Assembly (NCBI GenBank): GCA_037974335.1
Contig: CM075729.1
Span: 125,811,498-125,875,497 of the forward strand
Direction: 5' to 3'
Origin: Prionace glauca
Lineage: Eukaryota; Chordata; Chondrichthyes; Carcharhiniformes; Carcharhinidae
Length of the DNA: 64,000 bases
Shown: positions 22,330 to 33,045 of the stretch, piece after piece
Position numbering within the stretch: the first letter of the stretch is position 1
How the letters are laid out: the number at the start of each line of letters is the position of its first letter
Translations under genes and position numbers: made by a program
The notes under the pieces: model-generated
Database searches by the model: none
Seen by the model: only the letters and a program-made list of their open reading frames with translations
Told to the model about the DNA's origin: nothing

Positions 22330-22690
22330 GATTATGAGGGGCAAGGGCAGAGTGGATAAGGAAAAGCTGTGCCCCTTAGTTGAAGGGACACAAGTTCACG
22401 GTGAGGGGCAAAATATTTACGGGGGTCGGGCGGGGTGAGGAAGTACATTTTTATCCAGAGGGTTTTGACGATCTGGAATGCATTGGGAGGGTGGTAGAGG
22501 TGGGCTGCCTTATACCCTTTAAAAAGTACCTGGATGAACACTTGTCACTTCATAAAATTCAAGGCTATGGGCCAAGTGCTGGTGAATGGTACTGGCTGGG
22601 AGCTCAGGTGTTTCACACGTATTGGTGCAGACTTGATGGGCCGGAGGGCCTCTTCTATATTGAATACTTCTATGATTCGATTATAAATTC
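22330..22690 (+). repeat. CR1 3' fragment
   Basis: CR1-like C-terminal sequence ('cacaagttcacggtgaggggc', 'ggtggtagaggtgggctgcc', 'aaaaagtacctggatg') runs to a UTR 'gcagacttgatgggccggagg' and a 'tctatgattc' tail. Confidence 0.65.
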
Positions 22691-23165
22691 GAATACAAAG
22701 CCCTATAGAATGTGTGAGGACAGACGTATGCGCAATAAAGTGTGAATTCGCTGGGCGGTATTATGCGGCTTTAGGTTACATCCCGTCCTTTCATCTAGAA
22801 GTCATCAGCTCCAGTCAACCCTACCACTTATCTTGCGTCCTTTCCAACGCACCAGTGGTAGGCGGTGTCTGGTCTGCCTTGTTTGTATGAAGCCCGACTC
22901 CTTCAAGCTTTGAGTTTGTTTGCACTGACGATAAATGACATCCCTCAAGTTATGTCCACAAGCTAGTACCCTCTTCCGGGAAAAATCTTGCTATGTGAAC
23001 AGATATAGTGTGCACCACTAGGTGGGGCAAGAGGAGTTGGTGTTTTGTTGCTGGTCCCAAAATCAGCGTAGTTTATTTAAAGTTCAAGAATAACATATAT
23101 TGATATGAATTTAATATTGAAATTTAATTTATTGAAACTTATTGTATGGAAAGCAGCGTTACTCT
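22691..23165. other. Unassigned spacer
   Basis: Nothing recognised. Confidence 0.35.
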
Positions 23166-23167
23166 AA

Positions 23168-23314
23168 ATTGGTGTGGAGATGCCGGTGTTGGACTGGGGT
23201 GGGCACAATAAGAAATCTCATAACACCAGGTTAAAGTCTAACGGGTTTATTTGGAATCACAAGCTTTTGGAGCACTGCTCCTTCGTTACCTGACTTGTGA
23301 AACTTTTGTACTCT
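23168..23314 (-). repeat. Penelope-type 3' tail with a decayed hammerhead-like core
   Basis: The block 'ggtgtggagatgccggtgttggactggg...cataacaccaggttaaagtc' is the terminal part seen in the Penelope copies at 42.1 and 53.9 kb. On the minus strand it reads AACGAAGGAGCAGTGCTCC then AAAAGCTTGTGA, a hammerhead-like arrangement with mutated core bases. Confidence 0.55.
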
Positions 23315-23371
23315 AAATTGATTACCATGAACTGATATTTGTCAGAACTCTCGGTGTTGAGGGAGCACAAT

Positions 23372-23692
23372 GGACGGGTAGCATGGTAGCATAGTGGTTA
23401 GCACTGTTGCTTCACAGTTCCAGGGACTTGGGTTCGATTCCCGGCTCAGGTTACTGTCCATGTGGAGTTTGCACATTCTCCCCGTGTCTGTGTCGGTTTC
23501 CTCCCACAGTCCAAAGATATACGTGCTAGGTGGATTGGCTAAGCTAAATTGCTCTTAGTGTCTTGGGATGCGAAGTTAGAGAGATTAGTGGGTAAATATG
23601 TAGGGATACGGGAGTAGAGCCTGGTTGGGATTGTTGTTGGCGCAGACTGGATGGGCCGAATGGCCTCTTTATGCACTGTAAGGTTTCTGTGG
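23372..23692 (+). repeat. SINE-A
   Basis: The head 'gtagcatggtagcatagtgg', the B-box 'gggttcgattcccggctcagg' and the tail 'gatgggccgaatggcctctttatgcactgtaagg' are all present. Confidence 0.88.
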
Positions 23693-25352
23693 TAGCATTA
23701 CTATACAATGTCGCATTTATAAGTGCTATAGTATTTTCAATGGCTCATTATGCATATTCGATATTTCGTTTGCCGGGGGAAATAGCAGATGAAGAAAAAA
23801 GGCCCATAATAATGCAGAGAGCATTTTGATCGATTTGTGGCAGAAACACAGACTGTGAAACGGTAAGATATGCTTCTGTTATTTAGCAAGAAGCAGGATC
23901 TGTACCATAACACAAATTTATGATTCATTTCGCATCGCCTGAACTTCCCCACCACGCAGTTTTACTACCCTTTAAGCAATTCGCTGTGGCAACATGATAT
24001 AAGAACAAAACAGTTGAGCGGAACTTCCCTGCATGCTATATGAAAACGAAACTGCACCCAGTTACTCTAACCACTACTAACTCTTAAACTTTTAAAGGAG
24101 CACAGAGCCCATTATAAGTTGTTGTGTACTGGAGCCGGCTAACAAACTACGTGAAATGAGCATTAACCATCGAGTCACAAGTGTTTTGAACACCACTCAT
24201 CTTTGTGGATGAACAGTAAGGCTCAGCAGAATGGATTGCTTGTTAGGCTTGATGGGTGTATAATGCGAAATAATTTTGATCCATGGTCAGTTTGTTTTAC
24301 ATTGACTGTCCCACAGATCACAAATTGGTGATGTAATAATGAAGAGGGCTGCTGAGAGATTTTTGTCAATCTTTCTATAGGTTAGGCTGACTTAGAAAGA
24401 CGCTAATTTCCCATATCTGTTAATAAGCCTAACATTGATTAATATTCTCAGACCCAAGGACAAGTTTCCAGATATGTACAAGCTGCCTCAAGGAGCCAGG
24501 TTCGCGGTTCTATCAGTCGTTGATATTTATAGCTACAAATATAGCTGGTTAACAAAAGTAAAACAGAAGTGTCTTGTCAATCAGAAGTGAACAGTTATCT
24601 TAATTATTCGGTAGCTTCCCACTGCAACCCTGGATTTGTAATCTAGACATGGTTTGGATAGAATTCAGCACGGCGGCAGGATCGAATGGTGCTGATTATC
24701 ACTGCATCCTGACCCCAGCAGACGAAACTTTGAAACTGGAAGGAATGAATCAGCGAATTTCCCTGACGTTATGGGGGAAATAAAAGTATGGAAGCTTTCA
24801 CGTTCGTCGCAATGGGCATGCAAATAGCTACAATTCCGATGTCGGGACGCAGTGTGGCTCGGGTCCCACGTGGATAAAAACAGTACAAACACATTTCATG
24901 GCTCAAAACAACCTTGACGGATATGAATGGTTGACCACATCCCAAGAAGAAATGCAAAGGTCATAAAACAATGCTGCACAACTGAGACACCCGTTGTTTC
25001 TCAATGCTTCGCAACCATTTAAATAAAAACATTATGTTTTAGCTAGATTGATGGTTAGTTAAACAAGAAATACTCATGGACCAAATGCCGTTTTGTGACA
25101 ATACAAATAGAGCAAAAAAATCACAAATTCATAACAGCTTCAAACGATAAGTTAAAAATAAACATTTTCCAATTACACAATTGTTAAATAATTTCATAAT
25201 TATTTTAGGGAATGCAAATAAAATTACAACACATCGCAAAATGCAAGTCCCCTTAAATTATAGAATAGAAATGAAAGGTCGGCATCCTGTTTTACATCCA
25301 TTATTCACATATTGTCAGGTTGAATTCATTGCGCTTTCAGTTTTTGACTGAA
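23693..25352. other. Unassigned spacer, 1.65 kb
   Basis: No exon with plausible splice sites and no repeat family recognised on either strand. Confidence 0.4.
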
Positions 25353-25640
25353 AATAGGGTAGCACGGTGGTGAGCACTGCTGCCTCACAGCGCCAAGGAC
25401 CCAGGTTTGACTGCCGTCTTCGGTCATTGTCTGTGTGGAGATCACACGTTCTCCCCGAGTCTGCGTGGGTTTACTCCCACAGTCCAAAAGATGTGCTGGT
25501 TAGGTGGATTGGCCATGCTTAATTCTCCCTCAATATACCCGAACAAGTGTCGGAGTGTGGCCGACTAGGGGATTTTCACAGAATCTTGCTGTGTGAATGT
25601 GAGCCTACTTGTGACTAATAAACTTTAAACTTTCGAGTCA
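25353..25640 (+). repeat. SINE-B
   Basis: The head is shortened (gtagcacggtggtgagcac), and the core and an 'actaataaactttaaac' tail are present. Confidence 0.8.
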
Positions 25641-25714
25641 TTTGCATTGTTAAATTTTAAGGTTGGTTTACTTAAAGACTTATATGCTGCAATATTGTTT
25701 ACAATCAAGTTTTA

Positions 25715-25880
25715 TATAAGGTGCAGGAATAGGCAACTGAGCGCCTCACTGCGCACACTCCATCAACCATCTCAACCTCACATTCCTGCCTACGGCCAAT
25801 GACCTTTCACCTTTTGTTAATCAAACTGTTCAAATCTATATCCGCCATTTATGCCTTGCTTAGTTTTGATTTAAGTTACT
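25715..25880 (-). repeat. Possible very old CR1 3' fragment
   Basis: 'gtgcaggaataggcaactgagcgcctcac' and 'catctcaacctcacattcctgcc' mirror the CR1-b UTR loosely. Confidence 0.3.
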
Positions 25881-26033
25881 GATTTCGCCTCTTTTCCAGC
25901 AAAGTATCTTCCTAACTTTGGAAGAGATTTGCCCGCAATGTCCTTTGCAAAAGTCAAAAGAATAAGAGGTTGTGAGTAACAGTCCAAAATGTTACAAAGT
26001 CGCTAGACAGTATGGAATCACATCATCAAGAAT

Positions 26034-26400
26034 GGACAAAGAACAAAGAACAGTCCACACAGGAACAAGCCCTTCGGTACAGTAGGCCTGAGTCGACAGA
26101 TGACATCTTTCTAAACTGAAGGCCTTTTGCCAATATGCAGTCTGTATCCGACAATTCCCTGTCTATCCATGTATCTGTCAAGATGTCTCTTAAACGTTGA
26201 TATTGTATTTGGGTATCTACTTCTACCACCTCCTCTGGCAGCGCACTTAGCATCCTTTGTAAAAAATACTTGCCTCTCGCATCTCCTTTAAACTTTCCCC
26301 CTTTACCTTACACCTTTGTCCCCTAGTATTTGACATTCCCACCCTGGGAAAAAGACCCCGATTATTGATTCTATCCATGGTGACAACATATAAAAGACCA
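26034..26400 (-). repeat. CR1-c-like 3' fragment
   Basis: 'gaacaaagaacagtccacacaggaacaagcccttcgg' starts the UTR. On the minus strand the C-terminal coding piece reads like MLSALPEEVVEVDTQIQYQRL followed by the tail that caps CR1 proteins. Confidence 0.7.
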
Positions 26401-26861
26401 CCGTTAGTTCTGAAGGCCGTGTTAAGTCACATTGTTGTTTCATTGTATTGGGAATTTATTGTTGCCCATAGGTTGTGCTGCGCCTCACGTAAGATTATTT
26501 TAGTTGTTGAAAGAGTGTACAAAGCTGAGTAAAATTTCAATGCCTAACTGTTCCTTCCGGGAACACATAATCAACGAAGAAGCATAGAAATAAGTGCAAA
26601 ATAATTACATTGATTCGCATCTGCAGAGAATAGTCACATTTCTCTGTTAAATCAACATTATTCTGTCAGACTGTGGTTTGAATTTAAGGGATGTTTTGCC
26701 AATGAATTGAATGTTTGTTATGAAGCAAAACCTTCCCTATATTGTAAACTAGAATTTGAACTTCAACTCCAGAGATGCATATGTATTAATTATGCAGAAC
26801 GCGTTAATATTTAATGGTTACGAAGGAGACAACACAAAAAACGACCGTTTATAATGTGAAA
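26401..26861. other. Unassigned spacer
   Basis: Nothing recognised. Confidence 0.35.
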
Positions 26862-27212
26862 TCATAGAATCGTAGAAACCCTACGGTGCAGAAGGAGGTC
26901 GTTCGGCCCATCGAATCTGCACCTACAACAATCCCACCTAGGCCCTACCTCCACAACTCATACATTTATCCCGCCAGTCCCTCTAACCTACACATCCAGG
27001 GACACTATGGGGGACAATACAGTATGGCCAATCAACCTAACCCGAACATCTTTGGACTGTAGAAGGAAACCGGAACACCCGGAGGAAACCCACGCAGACA
27101 CGGGGAGAATGTGCAAACTTCACACAGACAGTCGCCCAAGCCGGGAATCGGGTCCAGGTCCCTGGAGCTTTGAGACACTGTAACCACAATGCTACCGTGC
27201 CGCCCATACACG
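26862..27212 (-). repeat. SINE-A, full length
   Basis: Tail complement 'catagaatcgtagaaaccctacggtgcag', core complement 'cggaggaaacccacgcagacacgg', head complement 'ctaccgtgccgcc'. It lies about 450 bp beyond the stop codon of receptor unit 1. Confidence 0.88.
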
Positions 27213-27660
27213 CTCACAATGTTCTACTTGCGCGTGCACACTTTTTAAATTTTTAAGATACTAATGTTATATTCCACCTTCGAGCACCTAACCAGCTCCT
27301 CTATCTCCTAGAGAAGGGAAGACATGTGACTATCTTCGCATGTTGACATTGATTTTGTTGGCTCACTAGGTAAAATCACTGAAAGTCGCACGTGGAATAT
27401 AAGCATCTTCCTATAAAACACACTTCAACGAACGGGTTTCATTACTTCAAGAACTCACAATGCATATTTGAATATTAAAATACTCTTACATGAAATTGCA
27501 TGAAAAAAAAGAGGGACTACGAATATATTTGAACAGAGGTTACATTCTGCCATGTGGCATACTTTTGCGTTTGCACTTAACAACTACAATGATTGCACTT
27601 GTAATTTCACTTCAGAATCAATTGTAAATACACACGGTCCAAAATGTCCATCGGTTCATT
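27213..27660 (-). other. 3' flank of receptor unit 1
   Basis: Downstream of the unit 1 stop on the minus strand. The first roughly 60 bases still align with the corresponding part of unit 2 ('ggacattttggaccg' against 'ggcattttggacaag'). No clear AATAAA is seen close to the stop. Confidence 0.4.
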
Positions 27661-29824
27661 TTAACCGATTTCCATGTAACATTTCCAGGATGAATCAATC
27701 TCCTTTCGACCTGAATTATATGACGCTGGAGAACCTCGAGAATCGTAGAAATGCACGAAAGATATTGTTATAATGATGAACACAATAAACAGTGCAAGTT
27801 TCACTCCCATCACAATCAGTTTACGAGCTAACGAATCTCCGCTCTTATTGGGTTGCTTCTGGTCTATAGAAAGGTAACAATTAAATTCAGGAAAAAGTTT
27901 CTTAAATTCACTCCGGCAGCTCATCGCAATATTCACTCAGCTTGTTTGCCATTCTCTTAGACACTCGTGTGGGAAGGTTTTCCAGAGAGGATAGACAGAT
28001 GGAAGGATGGAAGGATGGAAGGATGGAAGGATGGAAGGATGGAAGGATGGAAGGATGGAAGGATGGATGGGTAGATAGATTATAGGTACATACATACATG
28101 GAAACTGATTTATTAATCGAATAATTTCATTCCATATTTACTACAAAATGCGTAACCGTTATATTTCTGCAATATATGAGGATGACTATCTCGAAATAAT
28201 CAGTGCAATGAAAGCCTAATTATATTGCCACACACACGATAGAGAATTATGTAACATGCACTTAATTTATTAGTTCAATGGCATCCTGAACAAATTGTAA
28301 AAAAAAATGTTCCTTTACTAAAGCAGAAAGAAGCATTGTCAATGTTTTGGATGATGTAACAATGGCATTAAGGAATGGGTAAATTATTGAGTAAAAAGAA
28401 AGTCAACATCAGGATTAAAGTCGAACTAGATGATCTAAGAAGCAGGATCATTAGTACGCATTTAGCTGTATGGAATACCGCTCCGAATGCGTGTTCTTTG
28501 GCTACCCATTATACTTAATACATGTCAGCTGTGTGCCTTGTGAGACTCATATCTGCATCCACTCACTCAACCCCATACTGTGAGGCTGGGAAATGTGTTT
28601 TTGAGATAGTCGTCCTGATATATTGCTGAAATATTATAACGGTTACGCATTTTGTAGTAAATATGGAATGAAAATATTCTATCAATCAATTTCCTTCTAT
28701 GTATGTATGTATGTACCTATAATCTATCTACCCATGGATCCATCCATCTATCTCTCTGTCTATCTGTCTATCTATCTGTCTTTCAATCTCTGAGTCCATA
28801 ATATCTCTCGACCTCTGTCCATCTGCCTACAGTCTCTCACACACACACAGATACAAAAACACAGACACATACATGCAAACACATGGATTCTTATTCTAGT
28901 ACCAACTGTATAAACTTACGTTCAACTGTTAGTATTGTTCCAGGTCCAATATCTTTCTCGCCGAATAATATCTCCACCTGACAATAATAGATACCTGAGT
29001 CATCCTGTTTCACGTTTCTGATCGCGATAGAAGCGTTTTGATTGGCTTTGAAAGATGGTCTGTCCACCTCGAAAATCCTACCCATATATTTTTCAGATTT
29101 ATTTGTCACTCTGGTTTCTTCGGTTCCATTTTTGGTGTTTCTGTGCCAGGAGTAAGCTCCGTTCAGTTGAGTATGAGATGCACTGTAAGTGCAGAGAAGG
29201 TAGACTGTCTCTCCCTCGGTTGTCACAATGGAGGGCGGTTCTTGAAACACTTTGATCTTGCTAGCAGTTGTTGCTTGAAGACAAATGTGGAAGCCAGTTA
29301 ATGTACAAACTGAGGTAACGCTTCCCTGTATTATTTGCTACAACAGTCGGATTATCAAACATTGTATAATTAATTTTATCAAATGATTCTCTACTTCATC
29401 ATTTACTGGTCACGGTTCAAAAATAATGGGTCGCCCATTTCAGACACAGATGAGGAAAAGTTTCTTTTCTCTGAGAGGGTCTTGGATCTCTGACATTCAC
29501 CTCCTTAAGAGACAGTGGAAGCAAAGTCTTTGAATATCTTTAAGGCAGAGCGAGATAGATTCTTGATTAATATGGGGGTAAAAGGTTATCAGTGATAGGG
29601 AGGAAAGTGGGACTGAGGTTACAATCAAATCAACCATGAATTTATTGATTGGCGGGACACGCTCGCGAGGTCAACTGACCTGCACTTGCTCCCAATTCGC
29701 ATTCCCATATACTTCTAGACTCTGGTTACGCAAAATTGCCGGACAGCACAATAGGTAGTACTAAAGAAAATCACTTACTAAAGAATAGTAGCATCGAGGT
29801 CCACAGCAGGTTAGCGGGATTCAT
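27661..29824 (-). CDS. Receptor unit 1: complete NKp30 (NCR3)-like single-V-domain receptor, three coding exons
   Basis: Exons on the minus strand: 29824-29779 (signal peptide, MNPANLLWTSMLLFF), 29273-28920 (Ig V domain) and 27863-27661 (stalk, TM, tail, stop). Each junction is phase 1 with good splice sites (A|GTAAGT, TCTTCAAG|, C|GTAAGT, TTTCTATAG|), giving 603 coding bases and 200 residues. Human NKp30 is about the same length. The V domain has its two cysteines (YLLCTYS, YYCQVE), the tryptophan (YSWHR), GRIFEV, DDSGIYYC and a J-like GPGTILTVE strand. Sequons NGT, NKS and NAS are visible. The helix (about 149-172) carries Lys155 near its outer end, the position used by NKp30's arginine to bind signalling adaptors. 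The tail (174-200) has two tyrosines but no canonical ITIM or ITAM. An activating cell-surface receptor is the inference. Alternatives are another VJ-type family such as NITR-like or XMIV-like receptors. Confidence 0.8.
27999..28068. repeat. (GGAA GGAT)n microsatellite in intron 2 of unit 1
   Basis: About nine GGAAGGAT-type units that directly adjoin the left arm of the intronic inverted repeat. Confidence 0.95.
28067..28737. repeat. Inverted repeat in intron 2 of unit 1 (arms about 127 bp)
   Basis: The left arm 28067-28192 and right arm 28610-28737 are reverse complements with high identity. For example 'tatttactacaaaatgcgtaaccgttat' on the left is matched by 'ataacggttacgcattttgtagtaaata' on the right. 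The loop is about 417 bp. No coding capacity is visible; it may be a non-autonomous element. Confidence 0.8.
28720..28880. repeat. Simple-sequence region (ATCT/CACA-rich)
   Basis: Imperfect 'atctatct', 'tgtctatc' and 'cacacacacag' runs between the inverted repeat and the Ig exon donor. Confidence 0.8.
29410..29690 (+). repeat. CR1 3' fragment in intron 1 of unit 1
   Basis: 'cacagatgaggaaaagtttcttttctctgagagggtc', 'ggcagagcgagatagattcttgattaa' and 'ggtaaaaggttatc' read as CR1 C-terminal coding and UTR. It lies between the leader and Ig exons without touching either. Confidence 0.6.
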
Positions 29825-29894
29825 TGCTTCACAGAGGTCTGGAAATCATAAAACGTATTTTGAAATAGGCAACATAGTGACACATTCCCCTTCT

Positions 29895-30215
29895 CCATGT
29901 GTGGCCGCGCCTGTTCAGACCGCGCAATCTTGCTACGGCAATCTCTTCAAGACGTGCCGGACCATCGACATGGGTACCACCATCACACATGAGAACAAAA
30001 CCCACATATACTCATACTCATGCCATTCTGTCAACGTTGCCTACCTCATACGCTGCAGGAAACGTTGTCCTCAGGTATGGTACATCGGCAAGACGGTGCA
30101 GACATGCGGCAATGGATGAATAGACGCTGTGCAACAATCGGTAGGCAGGAATGTTCCCTTTCCGTCGGGGAACACTTCAGCAGTTAAGGGCATTCAGCCT
30201 CCGACCTTCGGGGAG
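29895..30215 (+). mobile_element. Penelope-like element fragment (zinc motif and GIY-YIG region)
   Basis: Encodes in broken frames the linker CYGNLFKTCRTIDMGTTI, then NVAYLIRCRKRCPQVWYIGK. This is the same order as residues 325-381 of the better-preserved copy at 44.29-45.68 kb. It is diverged, frame-shifted after the YIGK motif and truncated on both sides. Confidence 0.75.
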
Positions 30216-30221
30216 GCAACG

Positions 30222-30527
30222 GCTAATGGTATTATCGCTAGACTATTAATCCAGAAACTCAGCTAATGTTCTGGGGACCCGGATTCGAATCCCGCCACGG
30301 CAGATGGCAGAATTTGAATTCAATAAATAAAATCTGGAATTAAGTATCTACTGATGATCGTGGAATCATTGTTTATTGTCGGAAAACCCCATCTGGTCTA
30401 CACATGACTCCAGATCCGCAGCAGTATGGTTGACTCTCAACTGCCCTCCCAGGACAACTAGGGACGGGCAACAAAAGCTGGTCACCAGCGAAGCTGATGT
30501 CCAATAAATGAATAATAAAAAAAAGCC
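30222..30527 (+). repeat. SINE-C
   Basis: The tRNA-like 'ggacccggattcgaatcccgccacgg' is followed by 'tttgaattcaataaataaaatctgg', 'ggaaaaccccatctgg', 'ggttgactctcaactgccc' and an A-rich tail after 'gtccaataaatgaataa'. Confidence 0.8.
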
Positions 30528-30589
30528 TTTGATTCGTCTTAGAAATCAAGGCCTTCAGTTTCTCCTGTTAACTTAAAGCGCGGGGGCGG

Positions 30590-30905
30590 AGGGGGGGGGG
30601 CACGCGGGGGTGGTGGGGGGCAGCGGCACAATGGTTAGCACTGCCGCCTCACAGCGCCATGGACCTGTGTTTAATTCCGGCTCAGGTGACTGTCTGTGTG
30701 GAGTTTGCAAGTTCTCTTCTTGTCTGTCTGGGTTTGTTCCAGTTTCTTCCCACACACCAAAGATGTATGGGTTAGGTGGATTGGACATGTTAAATTGCCC
30801 CTTAGTATCAGAGGGACTACTGTGATAGAGCCTGGATAGGACTGCTGTCGGCGCAGACTCGATGGTCCGAATGGCCTCTTTCTGCACTGTCGGGGTTCAA
30901 TGATT
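30590..30905 (+). repeat. SINE-A
   Basis: The head 'gggggcagcggcacaatgg' follows a G-rich run; core and tail 'gatggtccgaatggcctctttctgcactgtcggggttc' are present. Confidence 0.85.
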
Positions 30906-31376
30906 CATTCCATGACATAACATTAATGAGTTTCTAATGTGTTGGTTTCTCCTTGTGCCCATCCATCTAATGACTACTCCCCTGCTTTGTCTCCCTCTGA
31001 TGAAGGAACACCTTTGCAGATTCTCCATTTTCCGCATCTAGAACTTCTATTGAAGACATAGTGAGGAATATTTGTATATTCCATGCATTTTCCCCACAGA
31101 GAGATAGCGACACATTAATAATGATCTTGAAGTATGTATCTTTCGAACAATAATGCATATAAAACTTGCATTCAATTGGTAATATAGAATTTATCTTAAG
31201 CGCACTTTTAACGAACATTGAATTTTAAGCTCAAAAGCGAATACAACTGTAGCCACAATACACCGATTCTACCTTCAAAATGGCTCGGAGGTCGCAGAGG
31301 TAATTTTCCGCCTCAGCTGTTCCCACTTCTTCCAATCGTACTAAATAAAGGAGAATTGCTGATCGAATGGACTTAC
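30906..31376. other. Unassigned spacer
   Basis: No supported gene. Confidence 0.35.
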
Positions 31377-31497
31377 CTTCAGAGATACAAGGAAAATAAC
31401 TGTCTGTCACTCTCCTTTCCAAAGATAGATCGGGCAGCCTGCATTCCCTCCACCAATATTGTTCACACTGAGTCACCAGCAACCAAAAGGTGAACAT
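31377..31497 (-). other. Candidate leader-type exon upstream of unit 1 (weak)
   Basis: An ATG at 31497 opens a 40-codon frame (MFTFWLLVTQCEQYW...) that ends at a consensus donor GAAG|GTAAGT in phase 1, the phase used by the receptor exons. The first nine residues are hydrophobic but the rest is not leader-like, so it is only a candidate. It could be a chance frame. Confidence 0.2.
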
Positions 31498-31634
31498 GTC
31501 ACTTTCAACCAGGTCAAATCGAAAGCTTCATGAAGCGGATGCAGCAACCCCGCAGGGGAATTCTCATCCAATAGTCTTCATTGATTCCTTGCGAATGTGT
31601 AGGTGGTGAGGGATGGGAATAAGTCACACGTTGC

Positions 31635-32035
31635 AAGAACAAAGAACAGTATAATGGAGGAACAGGCCCTTTGACCCTCCAAACATGCACCGATCACGTT
31701 GTTCTATCTAGACCAACCGCTTATATCTCTCTATCCCCGGTCTGTTCACGTACCTATCGAGATAAGTCTTAAATGTCGCTAATCTACCTGCCTCAACCAC
31801 CTCATTGGTAGTGCTTAGGCTCCCACTCCCGTCTGTGTCAAACCTTCCCCCGCACATCTCCCCCGAACCTTTCCCCCTTACCTTGAACTGGCGCTGCCTT
31901 CTGCCTAGAGGAAAAGCTCCCAACTGTTCACCTTATCTATGCTCCTTATAACCATCCATCAGGTCGCCCCTCAGCCTCCGTCTTTCCAGAGAGAACAAAC
32001 CCAGTTTATTGAGTCTCTCGATCAATTTGCCACAC
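31635..32035 (-). repeat. CR1-c-like 3' fragment
   Basis: UTR 'gaacaaagaacagtataatggaggaacaggccctttgacc' and reverse coding 'caaccacctcattggtagtgc', 'ccctcagcctccgtctttccag'. Diverged. Confidence 0.7.
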
Positions 32036-32239
32036 GAAATGTACCATCAACATCCTGCGAATTACGCGGCTGCAAACCAATGCGGTGAAGGTAGGGGGAA
32101 TTATAGCTATAGATATTATAATGAGGAAGTAGGTATCCAAATGCAGCCAATGAGTTGCGGTTAAATCGAAAATGCAGGTTGTGATTACTTCAACAGATAA
32201 CTCTGACCTAATTTGGGAATTCCGGTGCGCAAATTTGGG

Positions 32240-32325
32240 AAAATGTTTCCGCATTCTGGTAATGCACAATCTCTAAAGGGAAGAATACTTCCGCATTCTG
32301 GTAATGCAGAATCTCTAAAGGGAAA
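32240..32325. repeat. Two tandem copies of a 41-bp unit
   Basis: 'ttccgcattctggtaatgcacaatctctaaaggga' is followed by a near-exact second copy 41 bases later. Confidence 0.85.
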
Positions 32326-32809
32326 TCGCATCGCAGAATCACAGAAATGCAAAAGCAGACCATTTGGGCCATCGTACCTGCATCGGCTCTTTGCATGAAT
32401 AACTCGCCTGACTCAGTTTTCCAGCTTTAACGATGTAATCTTGAACAATCTTCCTTTTCTGATAACTGCCTGCTTTGAATTCTCCCTCCACCCAACTCGC
32501 TTAAGTGCTTCCAGTTCTTTCCCCATTGATCTGTTATTTAAAAGAGGATTGATTATCTAGTTCTCATATGCATTGAGTTACTGACGTGAGAATTTGAAAT
32601 AGAAATGGGAAAATTATTGAGCTTGTGTAGCACCTTCCGACCTTAGGGCGTTCCAAGGAACCATGCCGCCAATTCCGTACTTTCCTCAGTTGTTCTGTGT
32701 AATGTAGGAAAAGCACCTTCGAGTTATCTGCCAATGATGTTAGAGTCTTGTAACTTTGGAAAAGGCCCTTCCCTCTGTCGTGCAATCAAACGTCTAGCTA
32801 TTGGAATCC
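32326..32809. repeat. Unclassified interspersed-repeat sequence
   Basis: 'gcagaccatttgggccatcgtacctgc' resembles the tail block of other tRNA SINEs. 'gcaccttccgaccttagggcgttccaagg' near 32620 resembles a common vertebrate dispersed repeat. Family not assigned. Confidence 0.3.
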
Positions 32810-33045
32810 CATTTTCCAGCACTTGCTCCCTACCCTCGTATGCTATGGCATTTCAAGTGTTCATCTAAATACTTTTCAAATATTTATTTATTTATTAGTC
32901 ACAAGTAAGAATGTTGTGAGATTGTCCGCATCTACCAGTGTTTCAGGCAGTGAATTCTAGATTCCCACCACCCACTGGGTGAGCAAGCTTTTCTTCAGAT
33001 CCCCTTTTAGTCTCCTTCCCTGACTTCATTTCGGAAGAATTGATT
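32810..33045 (-). repeat. Old CR1 3' fragment with a SINE-B tail remnant
   Basis: 'ccagcacttgctccctaccctcg' and 'gcagtgaattctagattcccacc...tgggtgagcaagc' are CR1-like. 'atttattagtcacaagtaagaatg' at 32890 looks like a SINE-B tail. Confidence 0.45.

Noticed and set aside
27968-28099. A Pro/Ser/Phe/His-rich frame in the intron of unit 1
   Set aside because: It reads through the GGAA/GGAT microsatellite.
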